This document shows positions 40,885 through 49,436 of a DNA stretch of 64,000 bases, in pieces. The notes under the pieces are model-generated. The model ran no database searches, had not been told where the DNA came from, and saw only the letters and a program-made list of their open reading frames with translations. Origin of the DNA: NP936 sp002726085. GTDB taxonomy: Bacteria > Acidobacteriota > Vicinamibacteria > Vicinamibacterales > UBA8438. A program made the translations under genes and the position numbers. The DNA is taken from contig DASCQF010000105.1 in NCBI GenBank assembly GCA_036012905.1, positions 1-64,000 on the forward strand. The letters run 5' to 3'. The stretch's first letter is position 1. Each line of letters opens with the position of its first letter.

Positions 40885-42882
40885 TTACCTCGGGTCGATC
40901 GTATCCTCCCCGATCATTTCCGGCAGCGGCGCCACCCCGAACTCGTCGAGCACCGCCACGGTCAGGTCGTGGAGGGCCGGCGTTTCGAGGCTGATCCGCT
41001 GGTTCGTCAGCAGCACCCCGGGCACCAGTCGGCGGTCGTTCGTGTGGTCTCCGCTCCAGGGGTCGTCGTTGTCGACGATGATCTCGTCCGAGAACTCGCC
41101 GAGCGGGCTTTCCCACGAGTAGCGATACCCGCGGTCGTAGCCGATGAGGAGGTCCGGGGCCAGCTCGAGATGCGGCCCGACAAACTCGTCACGGGTCTCG
41201 AGCACGGACGCGATCGGGTGGTTGCCGTTGCGCTCGTCCACCATCGCGAGCAAACCCTGCTGGAGCTCCTCGAGCAGCTGGTCGTATTCGGCGCCGGGCA
41301 TCACGATCCCGTTCGGCTCGCGGCCCTGCAGGTTCACGAAGACCCCGCCCATGCCGAACGCGTAGGCCCGCGTTCTGGACCAGTCCACGTTGACGAACAT
41401 CGGAAGGCCGGTCCGTCGGGACGGGTCCGTCAACGTGATGTAGCCCTGTTCGAGCAGCCAGGTGTTCAGGTTGACGCCCCAGTAGAACGGGGAGAAGCCG
41501 TGGTCCGACATGACAATCAGGGTCGTGTCGCCGTCTTCGCCCAGCTCGTCCAGCACGCGTCCCACCGCCTCATCCATCTCCTCGTACAGCGTGGCGATCC
41601 CGTCTTGCAGCAGGTCGTCCGCTTCGTAGAGCGGGTGCTCAGGGTCGGCGTAGTGGTAGAGCATGTGCGAGCCCTGGTCCACACTCGAGAAGTAGAAGAA
41701 CAGGAGCCCCTCCTCGAACGTGTCGAGGAAGTGGTCCAGCGCCCGCCGCCGTTCACCGTAGACGAACTGCGACTGCTCCCAGAACTCGCGACCACTGAAG
41801 ATGCCCTCCGAGAATGCCTTCGTTTCTTCGGGGAGCTCCTGTGTGTAGAACGGGCCCAGCACATCGTGGAGGTCGGCAGCCCAGTCCTCGGGGCTCGAGA
41901 GCGGCATGGCCGGGTCATCGGGGTGGATCTGGAGCGGGCTGACATAGAGCTTGAAGTCGGGTCGGACCTCCTGCAGATAGAAGCGTCCCATCGCGCTGAT
42001 GTTGACGATGTAGGGGAGTGCCTCGAAGTCGACGGGCACCCAGTCGCTCCACTCGCCTTCGTTGAGCACCAGCTCGGTGTCCTGCACCACGATCTTCGCC
42101 ACCGGCTCGTCGGGGTCGACGTGCACCTCGAAATCGACAACGAGATCCGGGCTCTCGTACTCGACCTCGCCGCCGCTGGCCACGCCGCCGACCGGGAATT
42201 GCCTGAGCGGGTGGGGCGGTCCGAAGAGCTGGGCCTCGACTCGGTCGTTGACCACCTCGACGATCTCGAGGTGACCGGTCATGCCGCCCGAGTCTTCCGG
42301 GGGATAGTCGGTAATGTAGGTGTAGATGCCGTGGAGACCCAGGATGTCGGGGGTGCCCATGCCGGCAAACGATCGCCCGCCGTCAACCGGTGGGAAGTTC
42401 ACCGGCATCCGGAAGATCGTCGTTTCTATCCCGGCCCGGTCGAGCAGCTCCCAGAACGCCTCCCCCCGTCGATACAGCTCGACGTCACCACCCGACAGCG
42501 GCACCACCCATGAGCCGAGCTCGAGGCTGCGGCCCTCCGGCCCGATGGCGTAGAAGGGCTCGACGACGTCCATCGTGGCGGGGTCTCGAAGGAGGAAATC
42601 GAAGACACCGTGTCCTCCCGGGTCCATCCCGGTGATGAAGGTGGACCAGGCCACCGGGCTGAGCGGCGGCATCGTCGTCTGGAGCGCCGAGAAGTCTCCC
42701 TCTTGGGCGAGCCGGGCGAAGTTCGGGAGCCGGCCGTCGGCGATGAACGCCTCGAGCATCCCGTGGTCCATGCCGTCGATGCCGAGGACGATGACCTTTT
42801 TGGCTCCGGCACCGTTACCGCAGCCGGCCGCGCCGAGGGTCAGGGCGAGCAGCGCGACGACCAGCCGTGCCACGACTCTCAT
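40885..42882 (-). CDS. AlkP-superfamily phosphohydrolase, lipoprotein (COG3379-like)
   Basis: 665 residues from ATG 42882. Lipoprotein signal (VVALLALTLGAAGCGN). The type I phosphodiesterase/nucleotide pyrophosphatase-like fold shows VIVLGIDGMDHGMLEAFI (metal Asp), PPLSPVAWSTFITGMDPGGHGVFDF (nucleophile region), LIVMSDHGFSPFYWGVNLNTWL (Asp-His) and PWSGDHTND (His). The substrate is unknown. It overlaps its paralogue (42879-45038) by 4 nt. It probably acts in the periplasm, outer face of a membrane. Confidence 0.82.
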   Translation of the reverse strand: MRVVARLVVALLALTLGAAGCGNGAGAKKVIVLGIDGMDHGMLEAFIADGRLPNFARLAQEGDFSALQTTMPPLSPVAWSTFITGMDPGGHGVFDFLLRDPATMDVVEPFYAIGPEGRSLELGSWVVPLSGGDVELYRRGEAFWELLDRAGIETTIFRMPVNFPPVDGGRSFAGMGTPDILGLHGIYTYITDYPPEDSGGMTGHLEIVEVVNDRVEAQLFGPPHPLRQFPVGGVASGGEVEYESPDLVVDFEVHVDPDEPVAKIVVQDTELVLNEGEWSDWVPVDFEALPYIVNISAMGRFYLQEVRPDFKLYVSPLQIHPDDPAMPLSSPEDWAADLHDVLGPFYTQELPEETKAFSEGIFSGREFWEQSQFVYGERRRALDHFLDTFEEGLLFFYFSSVDQGSHMLYHYADPEHPLYEADDLLQDGIATLYEEMDEAVGRVLDELGEDGDTTLIVMSDHGFSPFYWGVNLNTWLLEQGYITLTDPSRRTGLPMFVNVDWSRTRAYAFGMGGVFVNLQGREPNGIVMPGAEYDQLLEELQQGLLAMVDERNGNHPIASVLETRDEFVGPHLELAPDLLIGYDRGYRYSWESPLGEFSDEIIVDNDDPWSGDHTNDRRLVPGVLLTNQRISLETPALHDLTVAVLDEFGVAPLPEMIGEDTIDPR

Positions 42883-45038
42883 AGCGCCGCCGCCCGTGCT
42901 GCACTCGTGCCGGATTTCGACACGTCGCCAGCGGCCGGGGTGGCCGGCATCAACGATTTCCCGTCGCAATAGGCTGGGACGGCGACCCCGAACAGGTCGA
43001 GCACCGTAGGGCCGAGGTCCATGATGCTGGGGGATTCGGCCGCGATCGCGCGGTTCGAGAACAGCATGCCGGGGACGTCCGGCGGGTTGAAATTGTGGTC
43101 GCCGCTCCAGTAGCGGGTGTTGTCCTCGATCACCTCGTCGCTGATACCGCCGGTGACCGACGCCCACCCGACCCGGTGACCCGGTCGAAACCCCACGATC
43201 AGGTCCGGTGCGTCCCGCACATACGGGCCCGAGTAGACCTTTTGTGCGTCGTAGACCTCGCGCACCGGCTGCACACCTTCCACGTCGTCGACCAGCGCGC
43301 GCAACCCCTCTCTGATCTCCCGTTTCAACTCGTCGACGGCACCTGGCTTTACGATGCCCTGGGCCTCGCGGCCCTCCAGATTCAGGTAGATGCCGCCGAA
43401 GCCGACCGCGTACGCCTTCGTGCGCGACCAGTCGACGTCGCCGAACATGTCGGCGCCGGTCGGCTGGTCACCCTTGACCGCAAGGAAGCCATGCTGAAAC
43501 AGCCACGAGTTGAGGTTGACGCCGCGCCGGAACGGCTTGAACCCGTGGTCCGACATGACAAAGAGCACCGTGTCGTCGTCGGCTGTCGCCTCCATCGTGC
43601 GGCCGACCAGCTCGTCCATTTCGATGTAGAGCTTGCGAATCGCGTCCTTGTGCTTCCCGTTGCGCCCCCGGTTGGCCGGGTGTTTTGCGTCGAGGTGCCG
43701 GAAGAACATGTGCTGCAGCCGGTCGGTGATGTCGAAGACGCAGACCACCGCGCCGCGCGAGGTCTTGTCGAGGGCATCGAAGTACATCCGCTCGCGTTCC
43801 TCGTGAATCAGGTAGGTCTGCTCGAGGAAGGCGTCTTCGTCGATGACCTCCTCGTTCAGCGCCGAGGTGTCCTCGCAGAGCCCGAGCGTCGAGTAGCGCC
43901 CCTGGGTCTTGGACAGATAGACGGCGTAGGTGAACGGGTGCGAGATCGGCAACGCCGGAGTGTCAGGATCGATGTTGATCGGCGTCATGTAGAGCTTGAG
44001 GCATGGGTCGGTCTCGAGCAGATAGAACCGCACGATGCCAGTGACCGTCATCGCCAGCCCCGGCTTGAAGTCGAGCGTGACCCAGGGCGTGTACTGGCGG
44101 TGTTTCAGCGGATGCACGGCGCCATCGAGATGCAGTTCGGCGTCGCCGTTCGAGCCGGCGCGCACCTCGAACGGCAGGGTGAGCTCGCCGCCACCCTTAC
44201 GGAGGCTGTTCTCGGGTCCGGTGAAGACCCCGCGAGCGACCCCGTTCGTCCACTCCACAGGCACCCGCACACCGCTCGTCATGCTCAGCCGCTCGGTCGT
44301 GTCGCTGCTGAAGTAGTAGTAGGTGCCCTGGCTTCCGTTGAGATCCGGGACGCTCATCGCCGAGAGCAGCGTGCCGTTGAACTTCTCGGCCGGGAAGGTG
44401 ATGGGCACCCGCAAAATGGTGCTGACGATACCGTGGTCGCCCAGAGTCTTCCAGAACGGCTGGCTGCGCCGTCCCGCTTCGATCAACGGCTTGCCAAGGG
44501 GGATACGGAATGGTCCCAGTGGCAGCGACCGTTTCGGCGGCGCCACACGCGCTGAGCAGAGCTCGGGCAGATGTGACTTCCGGTTCGGGACGAGGAAGTC
44601 GAAGATCCGGTGCTTGCCGGGGTTGCAGCCGGTCTGGAACGAGGTCCAGGCGACCGGTGACTCGGCAAGCAGTGTGGTCCGCAGTCGGTGAAAGCTGCCT
44701 TGTTGCCGCAACTTGGAGAAGTTTGGCAGCACTCCTTCTTCCATCAGCTGCTCGGTCAGCTCCGGGTCCTGTCCGTCGAGACCCAGGACGATCACGCGCT
44801 TCACCCGGCTGGCGGCCAGCGCGCGGTTCCCGCGCACCTTTTGGATGGCCAGGCGGATCGGCCAGGTCAGCAGCGTCACCACAGCCAGAACCATCGTGAA
44901 CAGGAGGATGAAGAGCGAGGAGACGAAAGCGAAGCCGGCACCGGGCCCAACATACGCCTGGGCCGGCGTCGGTGCGAACAACAGACCGCCGACCAGGACG
45001 CAGGTTGCGAAGAGGAGTCGAATGCGGATGGCGGCCAT
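42879..45038 (-). CDS. AlkP-superfamily phosphohydrolase, membrane-anchored (COG3379-like)
   Basis: 719 residues. The N-terminus has a signal-like segment (FATCVLVGGLLFAPTPAQAY) and a second membrane helix (FAFVSSLFILLFTMVLAVVTLL). The catalytic domain mirrors its neighbour: VIVLGLDGQDPELTEQL, AESPVAWTSFQTGCNPGKHRIFDF, VLFVMSDHGFKPFRRGVNLNSWLF and YWSGDHNFN. The pair therefore arose by duplication and now differs in anchoring (two helices versus lipid). Natural substrate unknown; family members hydrolyse or transfer phosphate-ester groups. It follows the sulfotransferase by 19 nt. Confidence 0.82.
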   Translation of the reverse strand: MAAIRIRLLFATCVLVGGLLFAPTPAQAYVGPGAGFAFVSSLFILLFTMVLAVVTLLTWPIRLAIQKVRGNRALAASRVKRVIVLGLDGQDPELTEQLMEEGVLPNFSKLRQQGSFHRLRTTLLAESPVAWTSFQTGCNPGKHRIFDFLVPNRKSHLPELCSARVAPPKRSLPLGPFRIPLGKPLIEAGRRSQPFWKTLGDHGIVSTILRVPITFPAEKFNGTLLSAMSVPDLNGSQGTYYYFSSDTTERLSMTSGVRVPVEWTNGVARGVFTGPENSLRKGGGELTLPFEVRAGSNGDAELHLDGAVHPLKHRQYTPWVTLDFKPGLAMTVTGIVRFYLLETDPCLKLYMTPINIDPDTPALPISHPFTYAVYLSKTQGRYSTLGLCEDTSALNEEVIDEDAFLEQTYLIHEERERMYFDALDKTSRGAVVCVFDITDRLQHMFFRHLDAKHPANRGRNGKHKDAIRKLYIEMDELVGRTMEATADDDTVLFVMSDHGFKPFRRGVNLNSWLFQHGFLAVKGDQPTGADMFGDVDWSRTKAYAVGFGGIYLNLEGREAQGIVKPGAVDELKREIREGLRALVDDVEGVQPVREVYDAQKVYSGPYVRDAPDLIVGFRPGHRVGWASVTGGISDEVIEDNTRYWSGDHNFNPPDVPGMLFSNRAIAAESPSIMDLGPTVLDLFGVAVPAYCDGKSLMPATPAAGDVSKSGTSAARAAAL

Positions 45039-45057
45039 CGAAGACCCTCGTGTCCGA

Positions 45058-45678
45058 TTACGTCGCGCGGTTGCGATAGAGCTGCTCGTCGACCACCTCG
45101 GTCATCTTGTCGACGTCGAGGCGATCGCCGAGGAATCGGTTGACCTGGGTTGCCACCTCGCGCGGGCTGTTCAGCGCCGCGCGGTGGTCTACATAGAGCA
45201 CTTCGCAGTTGGGCCGGCCAGCGAGCTGGCGTTCCATCTTCGTGAGGTGGGCGGCGAATAGCTTGGCCATTTCCTCATCGTCGGCGGTGCCGCCTGGGTC
45301 GCCGCGGCGTTCGAGCATCTTGCGCTGGGACGCCAGCACCTCCTGGAGATTCCGCCGGACGAACACGATCTTGTAGTGATGCGTGGATGGCAGGTGCTGG
45401 AGAAGGAACGAGATGACCTTCAGGCACTTTCCATGGGCGCCATCGAGCCACGATGCGTCTCCGCCCTTGTCGAGCTCCTTGACCTGTTCCAGCTCGTGGT
45501 AGCCCTTCGGGTTGTCGTCGTCCGCTACACGGATGCCGTCGACAACCGTCTCGAGTCCGCCTGCCGCCAACATGCCCATGAGCATCGACGTCCCGGACCG
45601 GGGCAGGCCCGAGACGACGACCACCGAGTGATCGACATCGGGGGCGCCGCCACCGAAAAGACGACTGAGGAATCCCAC
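45058..45678 (-). CDS. Sulfotransferase family protein
   Basis: P-loop protein with PAPS-binding 5'-PSB loop VVVVSGLPRSGTSMLMGMLAAGG and a 3'-phosphate motif region KIVFVRRNLQEVLASQRKML. 206 residues if the start is the GTG at 45678 (GFLSRLFGGGAPDVDHSVVVV); a TTG 13 codons upstream is the other option. It would transfer sulfate from PAPS to an unknown acceptor. It is divergent from cysQ, which disposes of the PAP by-product, and near sat-cysC, which makes PAPS. First gene of the AlkP-type block. Confidence 0.82.
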   Translation of the reverse strand: MGFLSRLFGGGAPDVDHSVVVVSGLPRSGTSMLMGMLAAGGLETVVDGIRVADDDNPKGYHELEQVKELDKGGDASWLDGAHGKCLKVISFLLQHLPSTHHYKIVFVRRNLQEVLASQRKMLERRGDPGGTADDEEMAKLFAAHLTKMERQLAGRPNCEVLYVDHRAALNSPREVATQVNRFLGDRLDVDKMTEVVDEQLYRNRAT

Positions 45679-45776
45679 TACGGCAGCTATTTGAGTCGAT
45701 GGCCGGGGTAGCGTCAAGGTCGCGCCGCCATTGGGTTTGCTGCGCGGCCGTTCTGGGCGCTACACTTCGCCTCGCG

Positions 45777-46598
45777 ATGGTAACGATCGACGCGGTCAAC
45801 GAGGTGGCGCTGCGCGCCGGCGAGGTGGTGCTCAGGCACTACCGGGCGAATGACACCTGGGTGAAGAAGAAGGCGGACGGGTCGCCGGTGACCGGCGTCG
45901 ATCTGGAGGCGGAGGAGATCATCCGGGACGGGTTGCTGCGGCTCGACGCCTCGATGCCCTACGTGTCCGAGGAGCGTGAGCTGCCAGCCTACGACGTGCG
46001 ACGCGCCTGGCCGCGGTACTGGCTGGTGGACCCGCTCGACGGCACCAAGGAGTTCATCAACCGGACCGACGAGTTCACCGTCAACATCGCCCTGATCGAC
46101 GGTGACGAACCGTTGCTCGGCGTGGTTGTCGCACCGGCGTCCGGGTTGCTCTATTACGCGCGGACCGGCGATGGAGCCTGGAAGCGGGAGGGCGATGGGG
46201 CGCCCGAGCGTCTCCGGTCCACCCTGGCGGACCCGTCGGGCCCGTTACGGATCGTGGAGAGCCGTTCGCACCCGAGCCCGGCGCTCGAGGTGTTTCTCGA
46301 GCCGTTTACGATTGCCGAACGGGTCAAGAGCGGCAGCTCGCTGAAGTTCTGCGTGGTGGCCGACGGTCGCGCCGACGTCTATCCTCGGCTCGGCCCGACA
46401 ATGGAATGGGATGTGGCGGCCGGCGACTGTGTGTATCGCAATTCCGGGCATCCGAAGCCTCACCCGGGGACGTTGCGCTACAACAAGCCCTCCTTGAAGA
46501 ACGGCAGCTTCGTCATCGGGCTGGCGCCGGGGACATATGAGTTGCCCGACGACGAAAGAAGTCAGGAGTCAGAGAACAGAAGTCAGAAGGAAGTCTGA
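45777..46598 (+). CDS. cysQ: 3'(2'),5'-bisphosphate nucleotidase
   Basis: Mg-dependent, Li-sensitive phosphatase of the inositol monophosphatase family that converts PAP to AMP. Motifs: VSEERELP, WLVDPLDGTKEFINRTDEFTVNIALI and EWDVAAGD. 273 residues from ATG 45777. The last 13 or so residues (RSQESENRSQKEV) are encoded by heptamer repeat copy F, so the natural C-terminus has been altered by repeat insertion. Upstream of sat-cysC and divergent from the sulfotransferase. Confidence 0.93.
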   Translation: MVTIDAVNEVALRAGEVVLRHYRANDTWVKKKADGSPVTGVDLEAEEIIRDGLLRLDASMPYVSEERELPAYDVRRAWPRYWLVDPLDGTKEFINRTDEFTVNIALIDGDEPLLGVVVAPASGLLYYARTGDGAWKREGDGAPERLRSTLADPSGPLRIVESRSHPSPALEVFLEPFTIAERVKSGSSLKFCVVADGRADVYPRLGPTMEWDVAAGDCVYRNSGHPKPHPGTLRYNKPSLKNGSFVIGLAPGTYELPDDERSQESENRSQKEV

Positions 46599-46611
46599 GG
46601 GCTTCGCCGGC
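46561..46611 (+). repeat. Dispersed heptamer array plus hairpin, copy F (overlaps cysQ end)
   Basis: GTCAGGA, GTCAGAG, AACAGAA, GTCAGAA (46561-46588) then GTCTGAGGGCTTCGCCGGC (46593-46611). The cysQ stop codon (46596-46598) lies inside the repeat. Confidence 0.88.
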
Positions 46612-46777
46612 GTCGTTTCCTACTGACCGGTCGGCTTCCGTGATACATTGAAGCGATTGTCAGCACGACCCGGGTCGCTGGTTGTCTGGGTCCCGCCGGT
46701 TCGCTCATCCCTTTTCTGTAACCGCAGACCGCGACCTGCTGTTTCGGTCCGCCCGGATTCTCAGAGGAGTCACCACG

Positions 46778-48502
46778 TTGTCAGACCATCTCACTGCCCC
46801 GCATGGCGGGACGCTCGTCGATCTGGTTGCCGATTCGACTCGCACCGAAGAGATCAAGGCGGAGTCGCGCGACTGGGTGTCGCACGACGTCACGCCACGT
46901 CAGCTCTGCGATCTCGAGCTGCTGCTCAACGGCGGCTTTTCACCCCTGACCGGCTTCATGACCTCGGCCGACCACGGGTCCGTCTGCGCGGACATGCGTC
47001 TGGCTGATGGCACGCTGTGGCCGATACCGATAACACTCGACGTGCCTGAGGCGACAGCCGAGAAGCTGTCCACCGGCGGCACGCTGGCATTGCGCGACGA
47101 CGAAGGCGTGATGCTGGCGGTGCTTCACGCCGAGGATATCTGGCGACCGGACCGCGAGGCCGAGGCCCAGGCGGTGTTCGGCACCACCAACCGGGAGCAT
47201 CCCGGAGTGGGTCAGCTGCTCGACCGCACTGAGCCCGTCTATGTCGGCGGGCGGCTCGAAGGCCTGCAGCCGGTGTCGCATTACGACTACAAGGAGCTGC
47301 GACACACGCCAACCGAGCTGCGGGCGGCGTTCACCAAGCTGGGGTGGACCAAGGTGGTGGCGTTCCAGACCCGCAATCCGATGCACCGGGCGCACCAGGA
47401 GCTGACGCTCCGTGCCGCCAAAGAGGTCGAGGCGAACCTGTTGATTCACCCGGTCGTCGGCATGACCAAGCCGGGCGACGTCGACCACTACACGCGCGTG
47501 CGCTGCTACCAGGCGCTGCTGCCGCGCTACCCGCAGAAGACCGCGATGCTGTCGCTGCTGCCGCTGGCGATGCGCATGGGCGGTCCGCGCGAGGCGGTGT
47601 GGCACGCGATTATCCGCAAAAACCACGGGTGCACGCATCTGGTCGTCGGCCGCGACCATGCGGGTCCGGGGAGCGACTCGAACGGTAACGCTTTCTACGG
47701 TCCCTATGACGCCCAGGAGCTGCTGAGCAAGCACGAGGCGGAGCTTGGTGTCACGATGGTGCCGTTCAAGCTGATGGTGTTTGTCGAGGAAACCGACTCG
47801 TATACGCCAATTGACGAGGTGCCGGAAGGGAAGCGGACGCTGAACCTGTCTGGCACGGAGCTTCGCGACCGGCTGGCCAAGGGCAAGGAAGTTCCCTCGT
47901 GGTTCACGTTTCCGACCGTGGCCGAGGAGCTGGCGCGCAGCCATCCGCCGCGCCACGAACAGGGGTTCACGCTGCTCTTTACCGGGCTGTCCGGGTCTGG
48001 CAAGTCGACCATCGCCAACGTGCTGCTGGTGAAGCTGCTCGAGATGGGCGGTCGTGCCGTGACCCTGCTCGACGGCGACCTGGTACGCAAGAACCTGTCG
48101 TCCGAGCTCGGGTTCTCGCGCGAGCACCGCGACATCAACATACGGCGGATCGGATATGTAGCGTCAGAGATCACCAAGAACGGCGGTGTCGCCGTCTGCG
48201 CGCCAATCGCTCCCTTCGACAGCGTTCGCAAGCAGGTGCGCGCCATGATCGAGCCGCTTGGCGGCTTCATGGTGGTACACGTCGCCACGCCGCTAGAGGT
48301 GTGTGAGCGGCGAGACCGCAAAGGGCTTTACGCCAAGGCGCGCGCCGGGATCATCAAGGAGTTCACCGGCATATCGGATCCCTACGAGGCGCCTGAGGAT
48401 GCCGAGATCGTGATCGACACGACCACGCTGACCGCCGAGGAGGCCGCGCAGCAGATCATTCTGCACCTCGAGAAGGAAGGGTACGTCGCGGGGAAGGCGT
48501 AG
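46778..48502 (+). CDS. sat-cysC: Bifunctional sulfate adenylyltransferase/adenylylsulfate kinase
   Basis: Makes APS from sulfate and ATP and then phosphorylates it to PAPS. 574 residues from TTG 46778, chosen because AGAGGAG lies eight bases upstream; upstream in-frame codons are not family-like. N-terminal Sat (dissimilatory/single-chain type): FQTRNPMHRAHQ and VVGRDHAGPGSD. C-terminal CysC kinase from about residue 395: GLSGSGKSTIAN P-loop and LLDGDLVRKNLSSELGFS. It feeds both CysH (APS) and the sulfotransferase (PAPS). Confidence 0.95.
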   Translation: MSDHLTAPHGGTLVDLVADSTRTEEIKAESRDWVSHDVTPRQLCDLELLLNGGFSPLTGFMTSADHGSVCADMRLADGTLWPIPITLDVPEATAEKLSTGGTLALRDDEGVMLAVLHAEDIWRPDREAEAQAVFGTTNREHPGVGQLLDRTEPVYVGGRLEGLQPVSHYDYKELRHTPTELRAAFTKLGWTKVVAFQTRNPMHRAHQELTLRAAKEVEANLLIHPVVGMTKPGDVDHYTRVRCYQALLPRYPQKTAMLSLLPLAMRMGGPREAVWHAIIRKNHGCTHLVVGRDHAGPGSDSNGNAFYGPYDAQELLSKHEAELGVTMVPFKLMVFVEETDSYTPIDEVPEGKRTLNLSGTELRDRLAKGKEVPSWFTFPTVAEELARSHPPRHEQGFTLLFTGLSGSGKSTIANVLLVKLLEMGGRAVTLLDGDLVRKNLSSELGFSREHRDINIRRIGYVASEITKNGGVAVCAPIAPFDSVRKQVRAMIEPLGGFMVVHVATPLEVCERRDRKGLYAKARAGIIKEFTGISDPYEAPEDAEIVIDTTTLTAEEAAQQIILHLEKEGYVAGKA

Positions 48503-48516
48503 GGCGGGGCGAAGGA

Positions 48517-48570
48517 GACAGGAGGCAGGAGTCAGGAGACAGGAGAAGCCGGAGGGCTTCGCCGGCTTCT
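48517..48570 (+). repeat. Dispersed heptamer array plus hairpin, copy G (best hairpin)
   Basis: GACAGGA, GGCAGGA, GTCAGGA, GACAGGA (48517-48544), then AGAAGCCGG-AGGGCTTCG-CCGGCTTCT (48544-48570), a perfect 9-bp stem. An alternative 6-bp stem GAAGCC-GGAG-GGCTTC uses the same left arm, so two exclusive folds exist. Confidence 0.92.
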
Positions 48571-48620
48571 GGTTCAATTGCTGCACGAGCCGAGCGCCTG
48601 ACGTGTGAGGGACAGCACCG

Positions 48621-49223
48621 ATGCCGGGGGCCGATCGGTTCGAGCTGGCGATCGAGCGGTTCGACGCCGCGAACTCCGAGGACCCGACCCGCGAAGTGGT
48701 CGACGGCGTGGAGCAGCCAAGCGAGCTGCTCTATGCGCGTCGGATGAGTGGGTGTCTCGAACGGTTCCATCCCGACGCCCGGGAGCCTGTACGGCTTGCT
48801 GCCCGTGCCCAGCACATTCGCCGCTGGACCAGTTCCCGCACTGACTACCCGGAAGGCCGAGATGGCTATCGGCGGTGGCGCACCGATCTGGCACGGTTCC
48901 ACGCCGTCACCGCTGCCGCCATCCTGCGGGAGGTCGGCTATGACGATGCCACGGTGTCGCGGGTCGAGTCGCTCCTGAGGAAAGAGCGCTTGAAGGCCGA
49001 CCCCGATGTGCAGTTGCTCGAGGATGTGATCTGCCTGGTTTTTCTCGAGCACTACCTCGCCGCCTTCGCCCCCAAGCACGACGAAGAGAAGCTGATCGGT
49101 TTGTTGCGCAAGACCTGGCGCAAGATGTCGGACGAGGGCCACCGCGCGGCGTTGTCCCTCGACCTGGCGCCCCACCTGCGGGCGCTGGTGGAGAGAGCCA
49201 TCGCGGATAGCGAGGTCCCATAG
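48621..49223 (+). CDS. DUF4202 family protein
   Basis: 200 residues, soluble, largely helical. It matches the DUF4202 pattern: FELAIERFDAANSEDP at the start, ELLYARRMSGCLERFHPDA, ARAQHIRRWTSSRTDYPEGRDGYRRWR and DVICLVFLEHYLAAFAPKHDEEKLI. Several conserved His/Asp/Glu suggest an HD-like metal site, but the activity is unknown. It lies 118 nt downstream of sat-cysC with repeat copy G between, so cotranscription is possible. Confidence 0.82.
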   Translation: MPGADRFELAIERFDAANSEDPTREVVDGVEQPSELLYARRMSGCLERFHPDAREPVRLAARAQHIRRWTSSRTDYPEGRDGYRRWRTDLARFHAVTAAAILREVGYDDATVSRVESLLRKERLKADPDVQLLEDVICLVFLEHYLAAFAPKHDEEKLIGLLRKTWRKMSDEGHRAALSLDLAPHLRALVERAIADSEVP

Positions 49224-49436
49224 TCCACTCGCACCGTTCGTCCTCGGTCTGGGACATGACGTCTGTCATAGCGGGGTGGCGCGGCGTCCCTCACGATCGT
49301 ATGCTCAACGTGTCTGTTCACCAGTGCTGAAGAAGGGCTAGCATCCCATGCTGAGTCTGATTCCAGCGTCTCGTCTGGGCCAACGCGGCGACATGTCTCG
49401 GGAGCGCGTGTGAACGTCGACCAGGAGGGCTGTGGA
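49224..49436. other. 213-bp gap upstream of the DUF1800 gene
   Basis: Holds an inverted repeat ATGAC-GTCT-GTCAT (49256-49269) that could be an operator. No promoter pair or gene is clear. Confidence 0.3.

Noticed and set aside
46599..46777. A second Cys leader peptide ahead of sat-cysC
   Set aside because: The possible short ORF here contains a single Cys codon and no terminator-like hairpin with T-tract follows.
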